From Antedon mediterranea (taxonomy: Eukaryota > Echinodermata > Crinoidea > Comatulida > Antedonidae): a stretch of 64,000 bases of DNA. A program made the position numbers and the translations under genes. Each line of letters starts with the position of its first letter. Positions within the stretch are counted from its first letter, which is position 1. A model generated the notes under the pieces. The model saw only the letters and a list, made by a program, of their open reading frames with translations, made no database searches and was not told where the DNA came from. Location: positions 7,918,288 through 7,982,287 of the forward strand of contig NC_092676.1 in assembly GCF_964355755.1 (NCBI RefSeq), given 5' to 3'. Positions 14,160 to 26,577 of this stretch are shown here, piece by piece.

Positions 14160-16260
14160 TGGGCCGTAAACACAAAACGTTCAGAAAATTGATTTAAAAA
14201 AACAAGTTCCTACATTCACCGCCGCAATTTCCATTATGTAGCCTTCATTTTGAAAATTCACAAGTTTTGGAGTTTCCGGGACGATTAGTGTGGAATGCGG
14301 TGCCCACATTATTTAACATTCCGAACCCACCACGCACTTTGACAATTAGTCGAAAACTGCCAACAAAGATCGTCGAAGATGTATTTCAATCTGTTAACAC
14401 AGGGAAGAGTTAAGTAATTTAACTCTTCCCTGGTTAACTGTTGGAAATAATAGTTAAGTACAAATCAACAATGTCATAAATAATTTTTTTATGTATTTTT
14501 ACAATATTTATTCTGGATGGACACTTTTTGTTGTTGCATGTTCGTTCTCATTGCAATCACACATACGCATCATCAATATCTTTTAACTCCTACTTCAGCA
14601 CATTGTGTAGGTGAAGGATGTACAACAAGTAAGTAGACCTCCTTCATCATATATCATTATATTCATTGTTTTGTAACAAAAGAACTGTTTAATAGTTATG
14701 TATAATCAGTGTTTACAATTAAAACATAATTATACGTCCAATGTTTCGATTGCGACTTAAAGCACAAGTGAAGAAGCAAGTCCACCATTAAAGACCTAAA
14801 AAAATGTCACATGGTTGATAATATCATCGGTAAGGCTAAGTGTATGCCAAAGAGAACTTTAGATTTTTTTCCGATCAATTGAAAACATTTAAAAGAAAAC
14901 CAACGGGGCGTATGTATACCACATCACACAAACTGTTTGCAATGGCATTGCGCTATCAAGGGGCCAGAGTCTATAAGTTTTGTAGAAAAAATTCAACCTA
15001 CCGCATCCAAAATCCCTCAAAATGTGGCTACGTAATATAAAGATAGGGCCAGGTTTCAATGATGTCACATTTTCATCGTTGAAAAAACAAGTAACAAACT
15101 TGGATTATCGAGAGCGCGTATGCGTTTTGGCAATCGACGAAATGTCTATAAAATAAGTCATACATTTCGATAAGAACAACGATCGTATTGAAGGTCTGGA
15201 AGACTTCGGCAGCATTGGCATAACAAAAAAGGTTGCAACACAGGCCCTCGTTTTTATGTTACGAGGGTTGACTTCGAAATGGAAGCAACCACTTGGCTAT
15301 TTTTGGCGAATGGGGCAACGCCCGGGGGTACATTGGCTTGCCGTCTGAAAGAATGCGTTCGTCGTTTATTTAAGGCTGCTGGTTTAACTGTAAAGGCAGT
15401 TATAGTTGACCAAGGGTCTAACAATATAGACGAATGTAGGCCAACAATATCATGGGTGTATGTGAAACTAAGCCTTACTTTTATCATTACCATTCACCAA
15501 CACAAGGTGTACACATTGTTCGATCCTCCACATTTGATAAAAAGTGTCCGCAACAACCTGAAGAACCACGAACTGGTTGTGGATGGAAATGTCATAAAAT
15601 GGGACCACATTGTTGAATTTTTCAAGGATGGACAAGCTCTTTGACTCATGCAATGCTCGACATACAAAGAATGCGAACATCTAAAAGCGGGCTGCTACGA
15701 AAGATTCATTTCATGTAAAGTTTTGGGAAGAATGTTATGAATGACGGCTCAACAAAAAAAGTAGCTTGTATCAACGGATGGCTTCAAGTTCGTTTTAGCG
15801 GGAAGGTTAAACCAAGATTTCCTGGAGAATCTGTTTTCAATTGTTAGAGGAAGAGATGGTTACAGATACAATCCGATGGCCCATGAGTTTCAAACATCTT
15901 GAAAAGAAATACGTGTAACAAACTAATGATTCCTTTGGGTAATTCCAATTGTATGCCGGATTCCGATCAGCATGCAACTTGTCCATATTGACCAAGCAAC
16001 ACTCCAACTGGTGCCATAGACAACATCGGGCATACGCAAAACCACCACAGATGTAATTGAACACGATGGCTCCATTAGAGCAGATGATTGTCTAAGTTGT
16101 TTAGATAAATTGACATAACAGAACTTAACACACTTGTATACGTTGCTGGTTATATTGTGAGAAACCAGCATACCAACCTCAAGCCGCATTGCGAAAGCTC
16201 ATGACAGATTTCATATGAAATTAAATGTATGTAAACCTGACATCGAAACAATGTTTATTG
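14160..16260 (+). pseudogene. P-element/THAP9-like transposase, dead copy
   Basis: The reading jumps among frames but keeps family order. First comes the end of a THAP zinc-binding domain (CSLHFENSQVLEFPGRLVW, then NAVPTLFNIPNPP) at about 14240-14330. A helical region follows (FFSDQLKTFKRKPTGRMYTT) at about 14865-14930. Then come the RNase H-like catalytic segments: YRERVCVLAIDEMS at about 15107-15145, VIVDQGSNN at about 15400, and FDPPHLIKSVRNNLK at about 15520. These match the P-element/THAP9 arrangement. Many stops and shifts show it is inactive. It ends about 0.4 kb upstream of MAGOH. Confidence 0.85.
14393..14437. repeat. Perfect 14-bp-arm hairpin
   Basis: CAGGGAAGAGTTAA (14400) and TTAACTCTTCCCTG pair around GTAAT, with GTTAAC on both outer sides. 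It lies just after the THAP remnant and may be a small insertion or a terminal relic. Confidence 0.8.
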
Positions 16261-16629
16261 CAACATACACTAACCTTAGCATATTCTATGTTGTAAAATA
16301 AACTTAACTGGTTATAACTTTGTTTTAAAGATTTTGTACAGTAACCTGTAATTTACATACCACTTTTATAACGTACTTGGTCAGTTTCTGAGGTTATTAC
16401 AGTCATGATACCCACCAAAAAATATTTTGAGTTAAAAGTCTATATTTTTGGTTTAATAAAAGCTATCTAGCAGATATTAATAAATTAAAAAAATTAAAAA
16501 AAGTTAGTTTTCTAGATCTTAGTTTTCAAGGCATCCGTTTTGGAAGCCTCTAAAATTCATGTAGAAAAGATAATAAAAATAAGTACAATATTATGAGGGC
16601 GCCCCATCAAATTGATTTTTTAACCAAGC

Positions 16630-16729
16630 ATGGCGTCTGGCGGTAACAGTGAGTTTTATCTTCGATATTATGTTGGTCATAAAGGAAAATTTGGCCACGA
16701 ATTTCTTGAATTTGAGTTTAGACCAGATG
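16630..16729 (+). CDS. MAGOH: MAGOH exon 1
   Basis: From ATG to GATG|GTAAGA; encodes through RPD of the first conserved block and leaves one base of the next codon. Confidence 0.97.
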
Positions 16730-19441
16730 GTAAGAATGTTTGTTACATAAGGAACAAATCTATTTTATATAAAAAGAAAATTATTACTTTTAAACTTGTG
16801 ATTAAGGGGGTTTTCCACAGGCTACAGTACCAAGCCGTACAACGCGAGGCGTACCTAAAAAGTATCCTATTTACCTGATCCCGTACGTGGCTTGTCGAAG
16901 TGTTTGTTGGAGGCGTCTCTCTTACCCCTCTTATCACTAGGCCTACTAGGCCAAACATAACAAACATAACATTGCGTATTATTATTTTCCCCTTTTCATT
17001 GGAATTTATAACATTTTTCATGAATTACATTTCTTCCACAACAGGAAAACTTCGATATGCAAATAATTCCAATTACAAAAACGATGTTATGATCAGAAAA
17101 GAGGTAAGTTTAGGGGTTTACGATGAAATCGGTCGCGATAAAATCAAATTCCGGTATTTTGTATGGCGCGCCGCTAGAGCTATACGTTTGATGATATCGG
17201 TCGCGCTATTTTGTATGGAGCGAGATACATGCTAGCGGGATATACATTTTCTTCTTGAAAATTTATATAATCTAGATTTAATTGAAATTTTTTATGTAGA
17301 AACTAGATTATTTATGTGGATATTTTTTATTTTGGTTAATAAATATTTATTATCAATCATTTTTTTTTATTTCACAGGTCTCGGAGAAGGACGGTCTTTT
17401 CAAAATGGCCATTTCGAAACACGTTTAAATATTTTATTTAAGGCATATAATAATTTACCTACTATTTTATTATGTACTGAGAATATACGTCTGTGTCTTT
17501 TTTTATGCAAATAATGCAAAACGTAAAAGAGAACAATTTATTTTAAAACAATTTAATTGTTACAATGTATAGCCCGTAAAGCCAGCGTATCCATTTTTAT
17601 ACTTATTCATACTGTGGCAGATATATAATATCCATGTCGTTAACAACTTACTATTGGATCACCTTATTTTAATTTCAATTTAATTTATGTCCGTACGTTA
17701 TGTAGGATATTATTAAGTATATAATGATTATTGTTGAGGCAAATCACGTGTATATTTTTATTTCTAATGTTTAGGCCTAAAATAATTTCTAGTAAAAATG
17801 ATTATTATATGCAGATCGTTAAAAGGTGAGTTACTGAAATAAACCCCGAAATCAGCCATATCGTGGATGCGCCTTCTATGATAGTGCAGCCGTTAACTGC
17901 ACGTTATTTTGCTGACGGGGATTCCCTTTTTAAAAAAAAACAAGCACTATAGTAGTGTGTCAAATCATCGACAAAACACGTACGATCGTTGTCCATGGCC
18001 AGATAAAGATAGGCCTATTACTAATAACCATACGTTTGAAACATCTATATGCCTCCTGCCCGTGATTTATAACGGCATATTATTTTATTAGTATTATCCT
18101 AAAACCATGCTTACGTAAGAGTGGCGGATATCGAACGTAAAAATCATCGTCGTACATCATCTTCCTTTATTGCATAATAGGCGCGTCTACTATAAATTAT
18201 TTCAAAATTTTCAAAACTTTTTAACAGTGGCATGCTAATCTTCAAAAACTTAAACAATATTTTCTAAACGAACACATTACAATTATTCACAACACCTAGG
18301 TAAGAGGTAAGATAAAATGAAAACACAAATTATTTATAAATAATGAGATAAATATTTATATTTACTGTACTAAAAAAATAATAACGGTCGAGGTATTAGA
18401 AATTCTATATTCAAAATGACTAAAAACATAATTGGCGTTTTCATTAAAAATGTATCTAGTGCGTCCCATGCAAATAACGCGACCGATTTCAAACGCGACC
18501 GATATCATCAAACGTATAGCTCTAGCGGCGCGCCATACAAAATACCGGAGGTTGATTTTATCGCGACCGATTTCATCTGACGCCAGTTCAGGTCTAGTCT
18601 ACTCTACATTAACTAAATATGCCTAAGGCCCTACTACTAGCCTACATTTACATAAAAATTTGGTGTTTTTTAGACCAAAATAACTTGGCATACTTGTCTG
18701 GATCCTACTTGTCTTTACCAACACACATCCACACCAGTCTCTAATGGGTTAAGATCAAGGATAATACTATAGTCTAGCCACAATGTGTGTGGGTACAGGT
18801 TACGGGAATCTCTCGCTAATAAAGTGTAATATAACCTGTAAATTGTATTTATTATAGGCATTTGTACACAAAGCTGTAACGCAGGAACTGAAGAGGCTGG
18901 TAGAAGACAGTGAAGTGATGCAAGAAGACGATGGACTGTGGCCACCTCCAGACAGAGTTGGAAGGCAAGAGTTAGAAATTGTCATGGGTGATGAACATAT
19001 CTCATTTACAACAAGCAAAATTGGATCTTTAATTGATGTAAATAATAGCAAGTAAGTAGGGGATATATTGGACTTTAATTGTTTAATTCATTTTGTGAGC
19101 CATGTTTTTAACATCATTTAAATTTGCATATGCATCCAACATACAGTGAGTAACTCGATAATTACAGGATGGATAAACTATTTATTTATCGTGCGTACTA
19201 AGTCGTGAGTTACAACCCTGGTACTACAGTACTGTAGGGTCAGGATTGAACCCTGGACCTTAGGCAAGAAGGCAAGCATGTTAACCACCAAGCTACAGCT
19301 CCACTATATATAGAACATTTGTATTTTCTGTTTAATTTCAGGGATGCAGAAGGGCTAAGAACATTCTACTATCTGGTACAGGACCTTAAGTGCTTTGTTT
19401 TCTCTCTCATTGGTCTACACTTTAAGATCAAGCCTATATAA
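16630..19441 (+). CDS. MAGOH: Mago nashi homologue, exon junction complex core
   Basis: Complete gene of four exons: 16630-16729, 17045-17103, 18858-19051, 19342-19441. All introns have GT-AG ends and joining phases, giving 150 residues against about 146 in human. MAGOH forms a heterodimer with Y14/RBM8A and clamps eIF4A3 on spliced mRNA, acting in mRNA localisation, export and nonsense-mediated decay. The diagnostic start [20 protein letters not shown] follows a short variable [40 protein letters not shown] and the C-terminal [13 protein letters not shown] are as in the family. The ATG is the only plausible start. Intron 2 hosts a 1.46-kb transposon starting 18 bp after the donor, and intron 3 hosts a tRNA-like SINE. 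The gene is transcribed away from the dead P element. Confidence 0.98.
17045..17103 (+). CDS. MAGOH: MAGOH exon 2
   Basis: Acceptor ACAACAG, donor GAG|GTAAGT. Encodes [20 protein letters not shown]. Confidence 0.97.
17122..18577. mobile_element. DNA transposon with 84-bp terminal inverted repeats
   Basis: Left arm 17122-17205 and right arm 18494-18577 match with only about two differences (both begin GATGAAATCGGTCGCGATAA; both contain GGCGCGCCGCTAGAGC). The arms are much GC-richer than the interior. No transposase is recognisable inside, so it is a non-autonomous element. No clear target duplication was found. The near identity of the arms suggests recent insertion into MAGOH intron 2. Confidence 0.85.
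18858..19051 (+). CDS. MAGOH: MAGOH exon 3
   Basis: Starts AFVHKAV after TATAG and ends in phase 2 at AGCAA|GTAAGT. Carries the [14 protein letters not shown] core that packs against Y14. Confidence 0.97.
19205..19312 (-). repeat. tRNA-like SINE fragment in MAGOH intron 3
   Basis: The minus strand reads AGCTTGGTGGTTAACATGCT ... CCAGGGTTCAATCCTGACC, i.e. an A-box-like and a B-box-like motif with tRNA spacing. Not a functional tRNA: no acceptor stem pairing was evident. Confidence 0.55.
19342..19441 (+). CDS. MAGOH: MAGOH exon 4 (terminal)
   Basis: Acceptor AATTTCAG; encodes [17 protein letters not shown] and the FKIKPI end, TAA at 19439-19441. Confidence 0.97.
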
Positions 19442-20282
19442 TCTGATTCTGACCTTTTTTGTTTAGGTAATTCCTTTTTTTTAAACCTTAAAATAATGAG
19501 TGCAAGTATCAATGTTGTAAAAACATTCAATGAAGGAAAATGATCTAATATCCCTATATATAAACCAGTGGAAATGAATTGTCTCAACACAAGATACAGT
19601 AGTACAGTACTGTAAAACGAAAGATGGATAATAACAGTGTACAGTGCCATGGTCGCCAGCTCTGTACTATGTAATGACTAAACCTCAATAGTTAAGTTGA
19701 TTCACAATAGGTGAACATTTTATACAATTTATTCTTGTCATTTCACCATAGTTTTGTCGTACAGTTTTGAATAAAATCTTTGTGAAATGTTATTTTAAGA
19801 ATTTTTATTTTTCTGTCAAAGCTGCAATAATCAACATAGTCTTGCAAATTGCACAATCCTGAATAGAAGACTTAGATTATAATTCCTATAATTGTGCATG
19901 AATAAAATTCAGGATAAAATTAACCATGTCCTCCCGACAACCTAAAGACTACGCCTGACACAATCTCAAAACTTGTCTTGTCCGGATTGAGGACTTGAGG
20001 AACTACGTAACAGTAATAATATGAATAGAGGTGCTCTTTACCAAAAAGCTGTTTCAACTTAACGAATTACGTATAAAATAAGGTAATGGATTCCAAGGTG
20101 GTGTCAGAAGTGGAATTTGCCTGGTAAGTTTAACAGTGGATGATAAATGGATATAAGGCCTTGAATATAGAACGGGGCAGGGTTGTGGAAACAGTAAAAT
20201 ATTGAATTTGGCCCTGTTCTTGCTGTGAATGATATACGGTATATTTTTATGGCAGCATTCATAAAATAGGCGTAATGAATAG
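19442..20282. other. MAGOH 3' flank, no other gene
   Basis: AT-rich 3' UTR and intergenic sequence. AATAAA-type signals are present (e.g. about 19770, 19900), but the used polyadenylation site cannot be fixed. Confidence 0.5.
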
Positions 20283-20460
20283 GTCTGTAAGGGCGTGTGG
20301 TGCAGTGTGTTGGACTGATCGTGAGATCGAGGTTCGAATCCAACTCCCGCCGCATTGCTTGTATCCTTAGACAAGATACTTTAATTATGTTTGCCTCTCT
20401 CCACCCAGGTGTATAAATGGCAACCTGGTTAGATCAAGACATAACTTTGTGCTGATTACT
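20283..20460 (+). repeat. tRNA-derived SINE, family 1
   Basis: The head GTGGTGCAGTGTGTTGGACT ... GAGGTTCGAATCCAACTC has a B box. The body continues CTTGTATCCTTAGACAAGA and CCACCCAGGTGTATAAATGG with ACCTGGTTAGATCAAGAC. The same body recurs at 49325-49620. Confidence 0.8.
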
Positions 20461-20469
20461 AACTGCATT

Positions 20470-22370
20470 ATTATTATATTATACGGTATATTCCAAAATA
20501 GTATATACCGTCTATTTCGTGCACCATTTTTGCTGCCTTCAAAATATACCGAGAGAATCTGATGCAACAGAATTGAGGAACTTGGAACAAAAATTGCATC
20601 TTAGTGATTGTAATACAACAAAAAAAGCGACAACACATTCTCTTTAAATCTCTTTGTTGACATAAATGCAGTCCCAGCAGGACAAATTCCACATGTTTTA
20701 TTTCTACTGTTTTTCATTTGAATCTTTGCTTTTATACCTTTTTTGTACATGACAACATCACTACAGAAAGCTGTAAGACAACATCAAATGTTATTACGCA
20801 CTTCGCTGGAGCAGGCCAGCTTTTGCTAAGTTGATTTTTAACAGTACTATGCTATTTGAATTCAGTAACATCTTTTAAATCTTTAGTTATCAAATCAAAT
20901 CGGTGCCAATTTACACCAAGCTTAGTTACCAACAGAAATGAAACGAGAAATTACATTATTAAACTTATAAGCCAGACTTTATAAACACCAAAAAATGTAT
21001 TTAAAACTAATTAAAGAACAATTTACATACATGAAGAAATAAATATATCACTAATTTTTAATTGATTAGTTATCTTACATAAAGTTGGTTACATTTCTGT
21101 TGGATTGCATTATTTTCATAGTTTTTATTTAAGCATGATAATGGCCCACTGACAATAACCCAAGAATTCTGCATCTTAACACGATCCAACACAAAATAAA
21201 CCACTTTAAAAATTCTTATATATAACATACTAGTTCATACGATTGCAGTACACTCCTTGGCTGTATACAGTCTCCCTCATTAATATACAGTCCCTCATTA
21301 ATATTCATAAGGGTCATGCAACCTTTGCCCCTTAATTAATATTCACATAATTACGCTTCATGATCAGCTTGAACATGATAATAAATATTGCAACAGAGTA
21401 TTTGTATAATAATTATTGGCTAGACATTTATTTCTTTTTTTTCTAATCTAGTACACTCATTTTTTAATAGTACACTAAATTAAATGAATTGTTTAATCAG
21501 TGTTTGTATACAACACAGTATAGTCATTATAATATTCAACGGGCCTTGTATATTTAAACATTTTTTTAAACACCAATGGAAAAAATTTAAACACGGTAAA
21601 TTCATTGTAAACCTAGTATACTTAACACACATTACACAAGCTTTATCAGTTTCTTACATTTGCTGTTCTTGCCATTGTTTAATTAAGATGAGCTTTATTT
21701 TAACGAACAGACTTGCTCAGCTAAACAAAGGGAATTTGATCCTAACACAGATTCCACAGCCTTTACTATTGTATAATCTATTCACAGGGTTTTTTTTTTG
21801 CAAATTTATCTCTAGTCTGACATAGAAGTGATGTATGTTTTGCCGATTCTGACGGCAGCCAATCACTGCACTTGGCAAGATCCTTCTCAAAAGCCATCAG
21901 AACAACAAAATAAAGTAAAACTTTAAAATCATCACAGGTTGAAGTCCTCCGTGAAGTTACACATCATTAAAATGCATTTTTATTTAACAATACACAATAC
22001 ATCAATGGAATATAACCTTATGGTTAGTTTTTATTGTCAAATAAAAAAAAAGTACTCATGCAAAATAACTATGGAGTCATGTGTAATAATATAATATCAC
22101 ACCTTTTCAAGTATTTTGTCGACACATTTACACTGCTTCTTCCGTCTGTACATGTCATCAATATATTTATAAGGAAGAAGTCAAACAAATTCCACATAAA
22201 AACACAAAAAAGATGTGCATGGGCAGTCAAGCATGACGACCTCTTGATCATATATGGCTTGGCCATTCATATGATGCTGATGAACAGTTTATTAGATTTA
22301 TTTGATATGGTATTCAGTAATCCATTGAAAGATGGAGTCTCTTTGATCACTGATGGTCTTTTGGTTGTTG
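20470..22370. other. No gene recognised
   Basis: AT-rich. A short duplicated tract CCCTCATTAATAT (about 21273-21305) is visible. If the exon at 22371-22436 is real, about 21960-22370 could be its 3' UTR (an AATAAA on the minus strand lies near 21975). Confidence 0.4.
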
Positions 22371-22436
22371 TCAGAGGTTACCCATCGTGATTAGTGGATT
22401 ACTGCTCATATGACTTCGATCTTTCTCACACAGCAT
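22371..22436 (-). CDS. Possible terminal coding exon, unknown
   Basis: After a good minus-strand acceptor (TTGTTTACAG, intron side from 22437) only one frame stays open: MLCEKDRSHMSSNPLITMGN plus one residue and TGA at 22371-22373. It could be the last exon of an unknown minus-strand gene or an alternative 3' exon of MAP7, whose 3' UTR after the stop at 26578 contains a weak donor. Very short, so uncertain. Confidence 0.2.
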   Translation of the reverse strand: MLCEKDRSHMSSNPLITMGNL

Positions 22437-22549
22437 CTGTAAACAATAACAAATATCAAATATAAACTAGTATGTCAATATTTAAATATATTTTTATTAA
22501 TATTATGTTAAAGCCAACTAAATAATGTGTAAATTAGAGAAAAGGGAAA

Positions 22550-22961
22550 TACAGTAGAACTCCTCCTTTGGGACATCGGGGGGACACTCCTGTTGAGAGG
22601 ACACCGCTATTGAGAGGACACTGCTATTGTGGGGACACCGCTATTCAGAGGACACCACTATTCAGGGAGGAGGGGGGAACATCCTTATTCAGGGGACACA
22701 TCCTTATTCAGAGGACACCACTATTCAGGGGGATGGGGGGGGGACATCCTTATTCAGGGGACACCGCTATTCAGAGGACACCACTATTCAGGGGGAGGGG
22801 GTGGAGACATCCTTATTCAGGGGACATACCTATTCAGGGGACATCCCTATTCAGGGGACATCCCTATTCAGGGGACATCCCTATTCAGGGGACATCCCTA
22901 TTCAGGGGACATCCCTATTGTTGGGTCTCAAAGATGTTCCCTTAAAAGGGGTTCTACTGTA
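22550..22961. mobile_element. MITE with TACAGTAGAAC ends and an internal 17-bp array
   Basis: Ends TACAGTAGAAC (22550-22560) and GTTCTACTGTA (22951-22961). The interior is a tandem array of GGGGACATCCCTATTCA, most regular at 22810-22920. Three overlapping plus-strand open frames here are by-products of the 17-bp period. Relatives at 30.7, 39.2, 41.1, 56.9 and 59.9 kb. Confidence 0.8.
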
Positions 22962-23356
22962 CTATTTTACACATTTCTATAGTAAAAATAATATTTATTA
23001 TATTATTATTTAAAATTTATATAATATGTTGTTAGTAGCACACAAACCATTAAACTCTTTCCATCACAAGACAACACATATAATAGGGGCGTAAGCCAGA
23101 AGGGGAAGGCGGAGGGTAAATGTTTATGTTAGCATTGATTTACACCATAACCACTACAAGCAAACCATACTCAATACCCACACACCGTGAAGAAACATAC
23201 TACAGTGAAAAAAGTAAGCAATTCAGATGAATTAATAAAATATCATGCAAAAAGAAATATTGTTGCAGTGCAAAGCAAAACAAATTATATTAATGTTATC
23301 AAAAGTTCTTTGATAAATCATTTTTAGATGAAATGAAATGCATTCATATTGATTAA
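22962..23356. other. No gene recognised
   Basis: AT-rich spacer between two mobile elements. Confidence 0.5.
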
Positions 23357-24963
23357 TTGGTTATCCGCAACGAAGTTGCAGGATAACCTCTTGTGATTGT
23401 ACGAAATCATCATCATCATCATCATCATCAACTTTTTATTCTTCTTCTTTCTTTCTGTATGATTTTTGTGTAACGCTTTTCTCTAAAACTCGCAAACATA
23501 ACATTTTGTTAACTATGTTAACATTTTGACATTTATGTAACGTCGTCAAGCGAAGCTTTTCATGATGTTTACAATTGCGCAACGTGACGTACGCGCGATT
23601 TAACGATTTTATCGTATTTAACATATGTCGAAAACCAAATAACATTTTAAAGTAAAACTATTCAAAAGTTTAATTTATATCATGCGCTAAATTTCTGTTG
23701 AAAAAAAATTGCGTGTTTTACACAAAGTTACGCGCGCACGCACATTTAAAATTTCAAAATGCGCAAAATTAATTTATAATCAACTTTCTACGCGTTTCAT
23801 GTCGTTTTAAGCATGTCAAAAATTCCCACGCGTGCGCACATTTCTACGTGTGCGATGCGCACGTAGCATTGAAAACGTATTTTTTTCGCGTGATTTATGT
23901 TTTTCCAGCCTTTTCTAGTAATTTTACCAAATTTTAAACAATTTCGACTTAAAGATACGTCATACGAGCACGTCGAATTGGACAATTTGCGCGCGTTTTT
24001 TATAAAAAGGTTAAAAAATTCGTTTAAAATATTCCTTTTTTTAAAAAGTCGTAATTTCTAAACTAGACGGTCAAATTTTTGTGGATGACATATTCTGGAA
24101 GTAGATGAGTTGTAGATATCGGATCAGGTATTAATATGGCTAACCGGACATTGTGACGTCATCGTATGGCCACGCGAATATAAAATTTAGTATTTTTATA
24201 TCTTTCGTCATAGCTCATCACATTGAATAGAGCGCATCTCCACTTATCCGTTTTCCATTTTCACCCCGATTTTGATATTGTCTAGGTCAATCAACTATCT
24301 TTCGCATGAGTTAAAAATATTTTAATTTTTTTGACGTCATCATGCCTAAAAATTTAAATCACGTGTGGCATCAATTTCATCTTTACAGTAAATTTTAATC
24401 TGTTATAGCTCGTAAGAATAAAATGTGATAATCACGATTAAAACTTTTTCTGGAAGCTATTGGATTGCAGATATGAAATTATGTAAAAATGTTGCCAATC
24501 GGATGTTGTGACATCATCATATGGCCAGTTAAATAAAAAAGGTCGTATTTTCATCTTTTGCGTCATAATTCATTACATTTAAAAGAGCGCGCATCAATAT
24601 TTAACGTATTCAAATTTCTTCTACACGCTAATACGTTGTTGCTGAGATAATTTCCTTTCGGAATTGCTAACTTCGCGTTTCATTTTAAAACCGTCAACAT
24701 GTTAAAAATTGCAATAAATAGCGGGTCCCGTAATTTCACCTATTCTACACTGTATGTGATATGGATACAGATTATACTGTGTATACTATATATGAATTTA
24801 AATAATAAAATTCAGCAATAACAACAGATCATATTCTTCAGTTCAGGTCATAATGCCAACGTGAACACTTCCTTTTGTCCTCAACCTATCCCCTTAATGT
24901 TAATGTTGCACCACTTGCGCGGCGGATAACCAAACTCGTCAAAGTGACGAGTTACATGTCTAG
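23357..24963 (+). mobile_element. Helitron-like (Helentron-type) non-autonomous element
   Basis: Begins TTGGTTATCCGC. The inverted partner GCGGATAACCAA (24922-24933) is subterminal and is followed at once by the hairpin ACTCGTCA-AAG-TGACGAGT (24934-24952) and, 7 nt later, CTAG before T (24960-24964). An asymmetric terminal inverted repeat with a 3' hairpin and a CTAG end is the layout of Helitron2/Helentron elements. The interior has CpG-rich tracts and a (CAT)n run at about 23407-23430, and no helicase frame. Confidence 0.7.
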
Positions 24964-24964
24964 T

Positions 24965-26577
24965 TATGGTTACAACTTGTAAAATGGATGATCAATTTAC
25001 AAGATAAAGTTAGTAAATATGGTAGTGAAATATATGAAGAAATCTTGAATTTAATTTTAAAACAATCCAATTTGTTGTCCAAGATAATAATCCACCAAAT
25101 CACATTTTTTCCCTGATTATCTAACACTGTTATGTTCAAACTACTAATTCAAGCAAAAAACTAAATTAAAAGAAAACAAATTTATAAGTGATATACTATC
25201 TATGAAGGCTGGACCATGCAACCTATACAAAGCATCCTAGAGGACTCAGAATCATGTCATTGTTGATAAAAATTATATAAATATCTACCAAACAAAATAA
25301 TGTGTTCACTTTCAAATGTATAAAAATGAATTGTAAATATGCCCCAAAATTAAACCTCGCATGAAATGAGCTAAATGGATGAAAGTGCTAGTAAAAAGGT
25401 TACTTTTTGAGTGGTACTTTACCCAACAAACTCAAGATTACACAACATATTAAAATCTTATACTTAATGACTTGTGTTAAGATTTGAACCAAACCAATGT
25501 GTATAATATGCAAAATTCTACCACAGTATTAATCTATGATTAGCTTACTAAAATGATAAATACTAAATCTCAAATATCTCTAATCTGTAAGTGAAAAAAT
25601 AAACTAATGCAAATAAACTATGCAATACTTTGATGTTATGTACGGCCAAAAGGTTAAAGGTTAAAGGACTAATACATGCATACCATGCAAAAATTAAGTA
25701 GAGTTCTGAGGGCGGGCTTTTTATCACATGATCATTGTTTAGTGTTATGTATGACATGAACATGTTAGTATGTACTGAATGTATGGAATGTTCAATGTGG
25801 CATCAGCACTGAAATAACAGGAGTGGATGGACACAGCTTTGGAGAACAACATCACTTGGCTCGGATGGAAATTAAGAGAAAACTATATGAAAGAAAAAAG
25901 AGAAACCTACAAAATGAAGTATAAAAACAAATAAATAAGTAAAAATAAAGAAAAATCTATTTAAAAATAAACTAATGACAATGCAAACATAAAAAAAATT
26001 ATATTTAACGACGACAGTTACGTTAATCTATTGATGTTCTTGGTAACATATAAGTAAAATGTAAATACAATTAGGTGCAAAACTAGAACTACAGGTATCA
26101 CAGACGAACACTGTTTCTTGATTTCTCTTAATTTGACACTTATTGAGCAGGATTCATTATAATTATTAGAATTAATTATAATTAAAAGAACTAAATTTTT
26201 TTAAAAATAATAAAGGGAAAGAATTGGAATTTTAAAACATTAAAAAAATAAAAAATTTGGTACATTGAGAAAGTTTAGTTTGACAGTAAAATTGGTCAAA
26301 TTCGGTTTTTGATTAATAAAAGTGAAAGCGTGATGCACGAAATGGCAAATTCACTCACAAAACTGCAACGTGTTCTAAATGTACAATGCAACGACAGAAG
26401 AATGAAACGTCACTAAAAACAATGTGAACAAACTAATACAGACACACAGGGATAGATTAAAAATAAAGAAAAAGAACTGAAAATCTACTATAACCAGTTG
26501 ATCAAGCAAAAGAAGTAAAATAAAAAAGGGCAGTGTTGAGGCTACATGGAAGTACCTGATGCGTATGGCAATGGCGT
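24965..26577. other. MAP7 3' UTR and downstream flank
   Basis: Directly beyond the MAP7 stop codon (minus strand). AT-rich, no recognisable repeat or exon. The poly(A) site cannot be fixed. Confidence 0.5.

Noticed and set aside
20283-20350. Functional tRNA gene
   Set aside because: A good B box, but no complete cloverleaf or acceptor stem, and the downstream body recurs elsewhere as a SINE.
21484-22390. Two plus-strand open frames of 113 and 118 codons
   Set aside because: Hydrophobic AT-driven composition, no recognisable domain and no splice or promoter support.
22568-23013. Three overlapping open frames encoding RGHPYSGD/GTSLFRG repeats
   Set aside because: Produced by a 17-bp tandem repeat cycling through all frames; bounded by MITE ends.
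23407-23430. CRISPR-like or regulatory direct repeats
   Set aside because: A simple (CAT)n microsatellite in a eukaryotic transposon; none of the repeat arrays in the window has unique spacers.
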